Below the pieces are notes generated by a model that worked only from the letters and a program-made list of their open reading frames with translations, ran no database searches and was not told the origin of the DNA. Made by a program: the position numbers and the translations under genes. Shown piece after piece: positions 1 through 8,035 of a DNA stretch of 15,320 bases. Source of the DNA: Leptolyngbya sp. SIO4C1. GTDB lineage: Bacteria; Cyanobacteriota; Cyanobacteriia; Phormidesmidales; Phormidesmidaceae. The stretch's first letter is position 1. Each line of letters begins with the position of its first letter. The stretch lies in the NCBI GenBank assembly GCA_010671975.1, contig JAAHIA010000068.1, forward strand, positions 1-15,320. Direction: 5' to 3'.

Positions 1-2475
1 TCAATTAGCCGCGGCAGCCCGCAGCTGATTGCCTCAGCAGTAGCGGCTATTCCAGCTGAATCCGACCTGCCGCTGCTGAACGGGCTCAGCCAGTTTGTTG
101 AGACACATCTGCTGAGCGACTCGCGCCCGACCGTAGTGTTTATCGATGAAATTGACAGCTTTTGGCATCTTCCGTTTGCGGTAGACGACCTGTTTGCCTT
201 TATTCGGTTTTGCTTCAATCAGCGGGCCGTTGATGCCCGCTATCAGCAGCTAACCATTGCGCTGTTCGGTGTGGTGACGCCAGCAACGCTGATTCAGCAT
301 CCCTATGCGCCCCCCTTTAACATTGGTCGAACGATTGCGCTTAAAGGATTTCGGCTGACAGAGGCACAACCGCTAGCGGCTGGCCTCGCGGCCGAGCCTC
401 AGGGGCGGCAGCAGCTGCTGCGCCAGATCTTACACTGGACAGCCGGACAGCCCTTTTTGACACAAAAGCTCTGCCGCTTGGTTAAGGCGCATATCGACGA
501 GCGGCTGGGCTCTGAGCGGTTAGCAGACTGGTTGGCTCACCTGGTGCGATCGCACCTAATTGAAAACTGGCAGAGTCAAGATGAGCCAGAGCATCTCAGA
601 ACGATTCGCAATCGCCTGCTAGCAGACAGCCGCCGCGCTGGCCGCCTGCTAGGGATTTACCAGCAGATCTTACGCGCTGGCAGTCTGCCAATGAACGACA
701 GCCGCGACCACAGCGAGCTGCTGCTATCGGGGCTTGTCGTCAACCAGCGAGGACGGCTGCGGGTCAAAAATCGCATCTATCGAGCCGTCTTTTCGGCTGA
801 GTGGGTAGCCCAGCAGCTGGAAGCACTGCGTCCCTATGCCAGTCGATTTAACGCCTGGCGGCTCAGCGGTCAGCAGAATCACCTGCTTCAGGGGGAAGAA
901 CTGCGCGCCGCGCTGACCTGGTCACTCAACAAGCAGCTCAGCGACCTTGACTATCGCTTTTTGAGTGCTAGCCAAGCCCTAGCGCAGCGCCGCAGTGAAC
1001 AAATTTTAATGGCCGAGCAGCGGGCCCGGGCCGAGGCCCAATCAACTTTAGAATCCGTGCGGGCCGCCTATGCTGCCCTCAATCAGGCTCAGCAACATGC
1101 CAAACAACGCCGACCGCCGCTGGCAAAAGCCCGCCGTTGGATGACAGGGCTGACCGGCAGCGTGACCGGATTAATCATTGGACTGCGGCTGACTGGTCAG
1201 CTGCAGCTGACCGAATGGACAGCGCTCGATCGCTTTTTTCAAACCGCGCCGGCGGCGGCTAGCGATCGCATCGTACTGATTGAGGTCAACGAGCAAGATC
1301 TGCGCGCCGCTGGCCAGTTTCCGCTATCAGATGCGCTGTTAGCACAGACGATTGAGCAGCTAAATCGAGCAGAGCCGCGCCTGATTGGGCTCAATATCTA
1401 CCGCGATCTGCCAGTTGCCCCTGGTACGCCCATCTTCGCTCAGGTAGTGCAGCAAACGCCCAACCTGTTTGGCATTAGCAAACAGGTGGGCGGTCAGATT
1501 GATCGGCCGCTGGCGCTGGATCCGGGCCATGTGGGCTTTGTCGATCAGGTTTTAGATAGCGATGGAACGGTGCGACGGGCCCTGCTCTCGGTGCGCAGCC
1601 AGGATGCTTTGGCGCTGAGCTTTAGCCTGATGCTGACGCTGGCCTATCTCGAAACCGAAGGCATCACGCCCGCCGATGCAGACGCGGGCCTCAGGCTGGG
1701 GCAGGCTCAGCTGGTGCCTTTTCAGCCCTATGACGGTGCCTATGTGCGCGCCGATGCGGGCGGCTATCAGATTCTGATTAACTACAGCGGTCAGGCCGAG
1801 CAGTTTCTTAGCTATTCGCTCGGCGAGCTGCTAGCCAGTCAGGTCTCGCCTGCGGCGCTGCGCGATCGCATCGTGATTGTTGGCTATCAGGCAGAAAGCG
1901 TCAATGAGCGATTTCAAACTCCCTACAGTACGCGCCTATTTGGCGGACCGCCGCTGATGTCAGGCAGCGTTTTGCAAGCCAACATGATTGCTCAGCTGCT
2001 CAGCGCCGCCCTAGATGGCAGACCGCTGCTGCGCGTTTGGCCGGAGCCGGGTGAGTACCTTTGGATTTTGCTCTGGACCAGCGGCGGCTCTCTGATTGGC
2101 TGGCGCTTTCGACAGTTTGCCACTACCGCGATCGCGGCGCTTGTGGCAGTGCTGAGTCTGCTGCTAGCTGCCTACTCGCTGTTCTTAGCCGGCTGGTGGG
2201 TGCCCGTCATTCCGCCGGCGATTGGCCTGGTAACGACGGCGCTGCTGCTGACCACAGTCGCCAGCAAACAGATAGAGCAACATCGGCTACAGCAGACTGT
2301 TCTGCAGCTTAAGCAGCTGACGCGCCATCAGCCCGAACTGTTTGAAATCGCCATGGAGCACCTCAGACAGTCAGCCCTGCCCGAACATCAGCGCCTGCTC
2401 AGCTCTATGGTTGAATACCGCGATCCGGCACCCACGGTATCCTCTGGCTGGCCGTCCCCGGGCGGATCAAAGTGA
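1..2475 (+). CDS. AAA-like (AAA_35) ATPase with membrane CHASE2 sensor domain, 5'-partial
   Basis: The frame is open from base 1, so the gene starts outside the window; the GTG at 136 lies inside the Walker B motif (TVVFIDEID, about 130-156) and is not the start. In order: the AAA-like domain from Walker B to about 500; a helical winged-helix-like stretch to about 900; a coiled coil rich in Q, A and R (about 910-1130); a first membrane segment (about 1138-1200) after a basic KQRRPPLAKARR; a CHASE2 domain (about 1200-2020, starting ALDRFFQ and containing DRIVLIEVNEQDL and GLNIYRDLP); three further membrane segments (about 2056-2260); and a cytoplasmic tail. CHASE2 is an extracytoplasmic sensor module usually followed by a cyclase, kinase or GGDEF domain; here nothing of that kind follows the last membrane segment. 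I infer that the N-terminal ATPase is the signalling partner. The Walker A lies upstream and cannot be checked. The ligand is unknown. Confidence 0.88.
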   Translation, partial: SISRGSPQLIASAVAAIPAESDLPLLNGLSQFVETHLLSDSRPTVVFIDEIDSFWHLPFAVDDLFAFIRFCFNQRAVDARYQQLTIALFGVVTPATLIQHPYAPPFNIGRTIALKGFRLTEAQPLAAGLAAEPQGRQQLLRQILHWTAGQPFLTQKLCRLVKAHIDERLGSERLADWLAHLVRSHLIENWQSQDEPEHLRTIRNRLLADSRRAGRLLGIYQQILRAGSLPMNDSRDHSELLLSGLVVNQRGRLRVKNRIYRAVFSAEWVAQQLEALRPYASRFNAWRLSGQQNHLLQGEELRAALTWSLNKQLSDLDYRFLSASQALAQRRSEQILMAEQRARAEAQSTLESVRAAYAALNQAQQHAKQRRPPLAKARRWMTGLTGSVTGLIIGLRLTGQLQLTEWTALDRFFQTAPAAASDRIVLIEVNEQDLRAAGQFPLSDALLAQTIEQLNRAEPRLIGLNIYRDLPVAPGTPIFAQVVQQTPNLFGISKQVGGQIDRPLALDPGHVGFVDQVLDSDGTVRRALLSVRSQDALALSFSLMLTLAYLETEGITPADADAGLRLGQAQLVPFQPYDGAYVRADAGGYQILINYSGQAEQFLSYSLGELLASQVSPAALRDRIVIVGYQAESVNERFQTPYSTRLFGGPPLMSGSVLQANMIAQLLSAALDGRPLLRVWPEPGEYLWILLWTSGGSLIGWRFRQFATTAIAALVAVLSLLLAAYSLFLAGWWVPVIPPAIGLVTTALLLTTVASKQIEQHRLQQTVLQLKQLTRHQPELFEIAMEHLRQSALPEHQRLLSSMVEYRDPAPTVSSGWPSPGGSK

Positions 2476-2672
2476 TCTTGCAGCGAGGTCAGCGGTAGCA
2501 CTGTTCCCGTGAAAAGATGGGTCAGCAAGCAGAGGCAGCCGACGCTCAGCTGCCCCATAATTCGATATGGCATAGCTCTAAAGCCCTACGAAGACGTCTC
2601 TAGAGCTGCTACATTGTCAAAAAAAGATTCTCAGTTAGCTATCGCCAGAGATCCGGTTTCTGGCTGGAAAAA

Positions 2673-2822
2673 TCAGCCATGTGGCGCACAGAAACCTCCA
2701 GATTTTGCCGACTGAAGCTGAATCTCTGGCCAAATCTGGGCCACTACTGTAGGCGCAGCCACGGCAACCAGCAAAAAGACCAGCGCTGCCAGAATTAGAA
2801 AGTCTATGTTTTTTTTGAGCAT
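2673..2822 (-). CDS. possible small single-membrane-segment protein, 49 aa
   Basis: This ATG-to-TGA frame on the - strand begins 143 bases past the stop of the caspase/nSTAND1 gene in the same direction. The product starts MLKKNID, with two lysines, followed by a hydrophobic run from about residue 8 to 28 (FLILAALVFLLVAVAAPTVV), then a short polar tail with one Cys and a terminal CAPHG. That is the layout of a one-pass membrane peptide or an uncleaved signal anchor. A weak purine stretch (AAGGGC) precedes the ATG. No family is recognised. It may be cotranscribed with the caspase gene, since no clear terminator separates them. Chance is a real alternative because the frame is short and only its composition supports it. 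Confidence 0.4.
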   Translation of the reverse strand: MLKKNIDFLILAALVFLLVAVAAPTVVAQIWPEIQLQSAKSGGFCAPHG

Positions 2823-2945
2823 TGATTGCCCTTGCAACCGAACGTTCCCAGCTGCCTAGGTCGGCAGGTGAGTGACCTTCAGCGTACCCTATCAGCTAGG
2901 CATTCAGCCATTGTCCTTGGCGTCTTGGCGTCAGCCCTGGTGGAT

Positions 2946-2959
2946 GGGTCAATTGACCC
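2946..2959. repeat. 14-base perfect palindrome just after the caspase stop
   Basis: GGGTCAATTGACCC reads the same on both strands and begins 5 bases past the TAG of the - strand caspase/nSTAND1 gene. With no loop and no T tract it is not a typical intrinsic terminator. It could be a protein-binding site, or an RNA stem that protects a 3' end. Confidence 0.5.
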
Positions 2960-2964
2960 GGCCG

Positions 2965-5724
2965 CTATCGGTCCGGCTGTATCAGCTCGATCCCCTGAGG
3001 CCGAATTACCCAAACCTCAATCAGCTTGTCAGGGTCGTTCGGGTCGCGCATTCGCCCAACCGTCTCGATGGAAAACGGTGCGGTTGGGCCGGCTGCCGCC
3101 GTAGGCGCAACTGCCTCTGCGATCACGGCCGGCACACCTCGCTCAAACCGCACGATATTTGAGCTCGCGGTGGGCAGGCGGTGTATCTGTGCAAAGACAG
3201 TCTCTTCTGCCACTGCCTCAGCTAGGCGATCGATTGTAGCTTTAGGCAGTGCTGGCTGCAGTCGGGTTTCAAAGCCTCTAGCCGCCGGCGCTACGGCAGA
3301 TTCGACAGTACTCGCGCTAGGGTTCGCAGCCCAGGGGGTGACCGCTCGATGACGGGCCATCGAGGCCGCCATGCCAGCAATCAGCGCGATCGGCACCAGC
3401 ATCGTTAGCGCGCCGGTTCTAAGCCGCAGTCGACGCTGAGCGCGGCGGCTCGCCATCACAAAGGTTTGAGCTGAGGTCGAAAGCTCCTTGCCGTAGTGCA
3501 CCATGAAGCTCAGCGCTTCTTGTAAGCGCGTCCCTGCCAGCAAATACTCAGGATGCTTGGGCCGCTGCCGCTGCTGCCAATCTTGGGCCAGCGTTTCTAG
3601 ATGCCGCTGATAGCGCAGCACGTCGCGGCGCGCGTTGATCCACTGGCGCAGCAGCTGCCAATCGTGAATCAAAGACTTGTGGGCAATCTCAATCGTCTCG
3701 GATGCCTCAGAGGCCTTTTCTACCGTATGGTTTGTCAGATTGTTGACCAGCCACAGCCTGACCTCAGAAGTCTGATCGGGTTGGGTTGACCAGGCTACGG
3801 TCGGTAAGGCAAATCCAGTGGTTCCTGAGGTGGCTTCTGAGGTCTCCTGGCCGACCACGACTAGCCGGGCTTTCACCAGTTTTTCTAGGGTTTGATTGAT
3901 GCGTGCGGCAGAGAAGGTCTCATTAATTAATTCACTCTTGTAGGCTCGCCGCTTGCTATCTTCTCGGCCGTCGCCAAGCTCACACAGCGCTAGAAAAATT
4001 CGCTCTGCCGTTTGCTTTTCAGCTTCGTCTAGAGACTCATAGACCGCCGTAGCTCGGCTGGTCAAAACATTTTTTACGCCCCCCAGGCTCATGTAGGCCT
4101 CTAGCGTAATTCGAGGCGAGCCGCCCATGAAGGAGCTTTGCTGTCGGCGTCGCCAAAGCTCCAGCAGCGTCTGCTGCAGCAGCGCCAGCTCACCGGGCGC
4201 GCCGGTGAGATCGAGCATCAGATTGTGCAGCAGCAGCGGATCAACCTGCAGGCCCAGCTGTTCTGCCGGCTTGGTCACCACTGAGCGCAGCTGCTCGTAA
4301 GGAATAGCGGTCATCAGCTGCAGGTTGCTTTCGACGAGCGATCGCAGCTCCGGATATTCTATAAGGCCATCCATCGCATCGGCGCGGAGGCCAATGATCA
4401 AGCCAAACGACAGGCTAGGATCGCACAGCGCCGCCAGCAGACAGCGGACAAACTGCTGCCGCTCTTCTAAGACGTGAGGCTGGTGGGTTTGCCTAAACAG
4501 TTCTTCAAACTGGTCGATCACCAGCCAAAACTGCGCTTTGCTGTCTGAGCGCATAAAAGTGGCGGCAATCAGCTGAGACAGGCCGTTTTCACTTTCTCGC
4601 AGCAGCTGCTCAGCCTGACCGAGCTGGGCTGCCAAATCAATTTCGCCGATATCAGCAGAGGTAAACGCAGCGGCTAAATTTCTCAGCGGCTGTCGTCCCG
4701 GTGTGAGTAGCCGTATCGTCCACCGATCGCTGCCAGGAATTTTTTCTCCTTGCTGCAGCTGATAAATCAGTCCAGCCCTGAGCAGCGATGTCTTACCGCT
4801 GCTAGAAGGCCCCACGACAGCGCAGAAATTGCTGCGACGAATTCGCCCTAGCAGCATGTCTACTAGATCGTCGCGGCCAAAAAAGTAGTCAGCATGCTTC
4901 TCCGTGAACGGCTCGATGCCGCGATAAGGGCAAAATCCGTAAGATAGCTGCCGCAGCTTGGCCAGCGTTGATATCCGTGCTTTGATCTGCGGCGGCTTGA
5001 AGCCGGTCGCCCGCGTCAGAATGATCTCAGCGCCTGAGCATTCAAACAGTGGCTGCTGTACCTCCCCTTTAAGCTGATTGCTTACCCAGTCAATCAGACT
5101 GTGGTTGCTAATCTGACCGCTTTCTAGGCGTGCCGGGTCTAGCCCTGACAGCAGCGCCTGCGTCAGAATGCTATGGCGTCCGTCTAAGCTTTCATAAGCG
5201 GCTTGATACTCACGCGAGGCAGCGATCATGAGGCGACTGCAGCCCTCGGCCGCGCCAGGATTCGCTTCTTTGAAGTTGAACAGAGCGCCGCTGTGGCAGC
5301 AGTCTAGAATCACCACAATTTGCCGCACCGGGCTCTCTTCAATCAGCCGCCGCAGCCAGGAGAGCGAAATGCCAAAGTTGCCAGTCACCGGATCGGTATC
5401 GCTGGTGGCTAAATACCCTTCGCGAATACCGGCTTCTCGCTGCAGCCCGTGCCCAGAAAAATAGAGCAGCGCTAGGTTAGGGGCGCTTTTACCCTGCGGC
5501 TTTAGCAGCCGAATTAGGGCTTCTTCCGCCGCCTGGGTGGTCACAGCTGTTCGCTGACCAACCGCCAGCTGTCCCTCTGCTACGATTTCAGGCAGGCGCT
5601 GCACTCGAAACTCACCCCTAGTCTGTAAAAGCTGAGCCATCGCTTCGGCATCAGCCGCAGCAGCGCCGAGAGGGGGTAAGTTTTGATACTGGTTGATGCC
5701 AATGATGAGTGCATCTCGTGACAT
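2965..5724 (-). CDS. caspase-family (peptidase C14) protease fused to nSTAND1 NTPase, membrane-anchored
   Basis: The 919-residue product starts with a metacaspase-type domain (about 1-240): LIIGINQY near the N-terminus, catalytic His92 in YFSGHG and catalytic Cys143 in DCCHSG. A linker CPYRGIEPF then leads into FFGRDDLV, the usual entry to an nSTAND1 NTPase, with Walker A GPSSSGKT (305-312) and Walker B LVIDQFEELF (about 401-410). The helical C-terminal part of the STAND region follows, including the conserved IAHKSLIHDWQLLRQW (680-695). A basic RRAQRRLRLR precedes one membrane segment (about 770-790), then a tail of about 130 residues predicted to lie outside. Relatives often carry WD40 repeats or an FGE-sulfatase domain after the NTPase; here there are none. 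The ATG has AGGA 9 bases upstream. Both catalytic residues and nucleotide motifs are present, so the protein looks active. A role in programmed cell death or defence is inferred from the family. Confidence 0.93.
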   Translation of the reverse strand: MSRDALIIGINQYQNLPPLGAAAADAEAMAQLLQTRGEFRVQRLPEIVAEGQLAVGQRTAVTTQAAEEALIRLLKPQGKSAPNLALLYFSGHGLQREAGIREGYLATSDTDPVTGNFGISLSWLRRLIEESPVRQIVVILDCCHSGALFNFKEANPGAAEGCSRLMIAASREYQAAYESLDGRHSILTQALLSGLDPARLESGQISNHSLIDWVSNQLKGEVQQPLFECSGAEIILTRATGFKPPQIKARISTLAKLRQLSYGFCPYRGIEPFTEKHADYFFGRDDLVDMLLGRIRRSNFCAVVGPSSSGKTSLLRAGLIYQLQQGEKIPGSDRWTIRLLTPGRQPLRNLAAAFTSADIGEIDLAAQLGQAEQLLRESENGLSQLIAATFMRSDSKAQFWLVIDQFEELFRQTHQPHVLEERQQFVRCLLAALCDPSLSFGLIIGLRADAMDGLIEYPELRSLVESNLQLMTAIPYEQLRSVVTKPAEQLGLQVDPLLLHNLMLDLTGAPGELALLQQTLLELWRRRQQSSFMGGSPRITLEAYMSLGGVKNVLTSRATAVYESLDEAEKQTAERIFLALCELGDGREDSKRRAYKSELINETFSAARINQTLEKLVKARLVVVGQETSEATSGTTGFALPTVAWSTQPDQTSEVRLWLVNNLTNHTVEKASEASETIEIAHKSLIHDWQLLRQWINARRDVLRYQRHLETLAQDWQQRQRPKHPEYLLAGTRLQEALSFMVHYGKELSTSAQTFVMASRRAQRRLRLRTGALTMLVPIALIAGMAASMARHRAVTPWAANPSASTVESAVAPAARGFETRLQPALPKATIDRLAEAVAEETVFAQIHRLPTASSNIVRFERGVPAVIAEAVAPTAAAGPTAPFSIETVGRMRDPNDPDKLIEVWVIRPQGIELIQPDR

Positions 5725-6269
5725 GGCAGATTATCCTGACAGAGTTGATGATCAAGCTTGAGGCGGTTGAGGATAGCGCTGTACATTTGTTCCAAAAAAG
5801 CTTTAGGAAAGGCGGTTGAATCGAGCGGTATACCTCAGCGGAGACTAACGCAGGCTACGGCGATGGCTAGATCTTTAATAGTGTTCCCGTCTTTGAATTT
5901 GCAATTAATTTCACAGCTGTGGTTGATATTAGCTCTCGCTAGAGCTGTCCTTAAATCAATACTTGTTTTCTACTATAAACAAGCTTCTCAACTGTTGAAA
6001 ACAGGGTGAGATCCCTCACCGTAGATACACTAGGCGCAGTCAATATATTTTTTTCACTTAGACTTCAGAGAGATTGCGCAGCTTCTAAAGAATACACAAA
6101 TATGATTTAATCCTGTGGCTTTAGCGCATAGAAATAACTACGGACCCCTCAAAAGCATCAGTTAATAACTTTCAGCATTTGTACGGTGGCTGTATGAGAT
6201 TTTTGCAAACAGCCTGCTTTTTAAAATTTACGAATAGCTTGACGAATTTAGCTTAGCTTTACTAGCGCC
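5725..6269. other. 545-base AT-rich spacer upstream of the caspase and grpB-like genes
   Basis: This region separates divergently transcribed genes and must hold both promoters, but I found no clear -35/-10 pair. It contains a 10-base palindrome CACAGCTGTG (5912-5921), a hairpin AGCTCT-CGCT-AGAGCT (5931-5946) and a hairpin GGTGAG-ATCC-CTCACC (6005-6020). The + strand frame across 5758-6009 starts at TTG and resembles no protein I know, so it is not called. Base composition is clearly more AT-rich than the genes on either side. Confidence 0.55.
5931..5946. repeat. short perfect hairpin in AT-rich spacer
   Basis: AGCTCT and AGAGCT pair over 6 bases around a CGCT loop. The hairpin lies 10 bases right of the palindrome CACAGCTGTG. 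It could be an operator or an RNA stem; no T tract follows on either strand. Confidence 0.4.
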
Positions 6270-6839
6270 ATGATTCAGATTGACCCCTATCAGCCTACTT
6301 GGTATGCCGATTTTCTGCGCCTCGGTCAGGCGCTGCGCCAGGCGCTGGGTGATTTAGCGCTGCGGATTGATCACATTGGTTCAACCTCAGTGCCTGGCCT
6401 GGTTGCTAAAGACCGAATCGACATTCAAATTACTGTAGAAAGCCTGATGCCAGCGGTCGAGTCGGCCCTCAATCAGGCAGGCTATGTCCGGGTTGAGCAG
6501 ATTACTCAGGACCATCTGCCGCTAGGCGCCAATGAAGATATTCGAGAATGGACTAAGTGGGTATTCAAACCTGCCGGCGAGTCGCGCCCAGCGACCGTGC
6601 ATGTGCGTGTGACGGGCCGAGCTAATCAGCGCTACGCTATTTTGTTTCGCGACTATCTGCGCGCTTTTCCGGCCACGGCAGCGGCCTATGGCCAAACTAA
6701 AGCAGCTTTAGCCAAGTATCACGCTGATGATGCTGAGGCCTACTACGAGGTCAAAGACCCTGTTTGCGACATCATTATGGGTGGGGCTGAATTTTGGGCT
6801 GCGACGGTCCACTGGCAGCCTGCCCCAACCGATGCTTAG
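6270..6839 (+). CDS. GrpB family protein (UPF0157, nucleotidyltransferase-like)
   Basis: The 189-residue length and sequence match the GrpB/UPF0157 family, a small nucleotidyltransferase-fold group also found fused to dephospho-CoA kinase. The N-terminus carries the family's ID.YQPTW start, and the signature DHIGSTSVPGLVAKDRIDI spans about residues 34-52. It includes the GS pair and an Asp51 placed like a metal-binding acid of that fold. A conserved central HVRVTG lies at about 111-116 and the C-terminal half is helical. The biochemical substrate of the family is not established. It is a single gene with no ribosome binding site visible at its ATG, and its TAG overlaps the TAA of the convergent hydrolase gene by 3 bases. 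The family call is firm; the function is unknown. Confidence 0.9.
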   Translation: MIQIDPYQPTWYADFLRLGQALRQALGDLALRIDHIGSTSVPGLVAKDRIDIQITVESLMPAVESALNQAGYVRVEQITQDHLPLGANEDIREWTKWVFKPAGESRPATVHVRVTGRANQRYAILFRDYLRAFPATAAAYGQTKAALAKYHADDAEAYYEVKDPVCDIIMGGAEFWAATVHWQPAPTDA

Positions 6840-7984
6840 CGAAGCCTGTCTGTGAATGCGCGCCACCCCCTGAGTCCTGCTGACCCCACCAGCAGCAGCG
6901 CTGCGATCGCGCCGGGTTCGGGTACGTCAGCAGCGTCTGACGCTGCTGACAGCTTCATCAGCACAGCGTCGCTCAAAATGCGGTAGGTCGCTTCTGTTGT
7001 ATGAACGTTGTCCCAAAAGAAAAAGCTATCTGGATTGTCACAGATGCCATCAAACTGAAAGCTGCCAGGCTGAAAGTTGAGCAAGCAGGTATCGGTTACA
7101 TTTTCTAACCCGAAGGCTGCCGGCTGAGCAGTGACCTGGGTAAACAGCTGGTTCACATCAAACAGCGTGATATTGAGATCTGCTGAGGCCGCTTCTAAAC
7201 GACTCAGTGCTGGCTGAAGCAGCGTGTTGTTTGCCTCAGCCAGCTGATTTAGCTGGCTTGACGGGGCCGGATTGCCCAGCAGGGCAGCCTGCTGATCGAG
7301 CAGACGAGCAAACGGCGTATCCCCCAGCGGCGGGATATTTAAGACTAGAAAATTTTCGGCCCCTAGGCCAGCCAGCGTGCTGATGCCAGCAGCGATATCG
7401 TCGGTCACCTGCTGAGGCAGTGCGCTAGGCTCAGTTGCGAAGTCTTGTCCCAGGAAGATGTTTTTGAAATAGGCATCGATGTAGTTATTAGACCCTACCC
7501 AAACGATATTGAGCGCAGCTGGGTCAACCGGTGCGATCTCAGCAAGGGCCACAGAAGCAGCAATCTGCTCTTGAAAGCCAAGTACGAACGGCGAGAGCGG
7601 TGGAATATCATCATCAAGGTTATGCTCTGCTGAGGAGAGCGCCCCAAAGAAGGCATAGTTAATGCCCTGGCTGAGACTACCGGCATCTAGCTGGCCCGGA
7701 GGGAGCAAAGGCAGCTCTGAAACTAGCGCTGGTGACAGATTGAGCGCCGCCGCTACCTGATCGATCCACAGCTGGCCGTTAGACGCTCGCCGACTATAGG
7801 GCGGGCTGGGAGGAATCGCAGGTATTCCCTGCGTCGAAAGGGCAGTGGTGACGTTATATAAGTTGCCGGAATCAACCAGGCTATCGCCGTAAATATTTAA
7901 CCCGGCAAAAGACGCTGCCTGAGCTTCTAACGCTAGCCCACTAGCGCTTAAGGCTATTCCAATCGTGATTAAAGGCGTTTTCAT
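6836..7984 (-). CDS. secreted SGNH/GDSL hydrolase with PEP-CTERM sorting signal
   Basis: The 382-residue product begins with a signal peptide (MKTPLITIGIALSASGLALEAQA, about 1-23, basic then hydrophobic then AQA). GDSL block I is IYGDSLVDSGN with nucleophile Ser35; block II is the SNG around Gly70; block III is VGSNNY with Asn166, where relatives often have G-A-N-D; block V is WDNVHTTE with Asp325 and His328. The C-terminus has VPEPG at 354-358, a hydrophobic segment, then arginines, which is the PEP-CTERM signal recognised by exosortase. The product is probably exported and processed at the outer surface. Family members hydrolyse esters or lipids; the substrate here cannot be told. The ATG has no ribosome binding site, and a promoter is visible about 70 bases upstream. 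It ends tail-to-tail with the grpB-like gene. Confidence 0.9.
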   Translation of the reverse strand: MKTPLITIGIALSASGLALEAQAASFAGLNIYGDSLVDSGNLYNVTTALSTQGIPAIPPSPPYSRRASNGQLWIDQVAAALNLSPALVSELPLLPPGQLDAGSLSQGINYAFFGALSSAEHNLDDDIPPLSPFVLGFQEQIAASVALAEIAPVDPAALNIVWVGSNNYIDAYFKNIFLGQDFATEPSALPQQVTDDIAAGISTLAGLGAENFLVLNIPPLGDTPFARLLDQQAALLGNPAPSSQLNQLAEANNTLLQPALSRLEAASADLNITLFDVNQLFTQVTAQPAAFGLENVTDTCLLNFQPGSFQFDGICDNPDSFFFWDNVHTTEATYRILSDAVLMKLSAASDAADVPEPGAIAALLLVGSAGLRGWRAFTDRLR

Positions 7985-8035
7985 AGGCGCTGGCTAGGGC
8001 AGTGCCAGTTCGTGCTTAGCATCCCTAACATTTGA

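Larger units (their letters stand above)
2476..2964. other. Convergent intergenic region between the CHASE2 and caspase genes
   Basis: This 489-base stretch separates two convergent stop codons. It holds a hairpin of GGCAGC and GCTGCC (2534-2539 with 2549-2554) downstream of the + strand gene, but no T tract follows, so it is a poor intrinsic terminator. It also holds a possible small - strand gene (2673-2822), an 8-base tandem duplication TTGGCGTC (2917-2932) and a 14-base palindrome at 2946-2959. The stretch is richer in A and T than the flanking genes. No convincing RNA gene was seen. Confidence 0.6.

Noticed and set aside
136..138. GTG as the start codon of the CHASE2-type gene
   Set aside because: The frame is open to base 1 and the GTG lies inside the Walker B motif, so it is an internal valine codon of a gene that starts outside the window.
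2388..2573. 61-codon - strand frame with a signal-peptide-like start
   Set aside because: Its 3' part is antisense to the end of the CHASE2-type gene, no ribosome binding site is seen, and the C-terminal half looks like read-through of the other strand. The hydrophobic stretch alone is not enough.
2592..2620. Perfect TTGACA on the - strand as a promoter for an antisense or small transcript
   Set aside because: No acceptable -10 is found 16-18 bases downstream (the sequence there reads ACGTCT).
2662..2678. Hairpin GGCTG-CAGCC as terminator
   Set aside because: The stem is only 5 bases and no T tract follows on either strand.
5758..6009. 83-codon + strand frame with a hydrophobic C-terminal half
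   Set aside because: It starts at TTG, has no ribosome binding site, resembles no family, and lies in AT-rich spacer where hydrophobic frames arise by chance.
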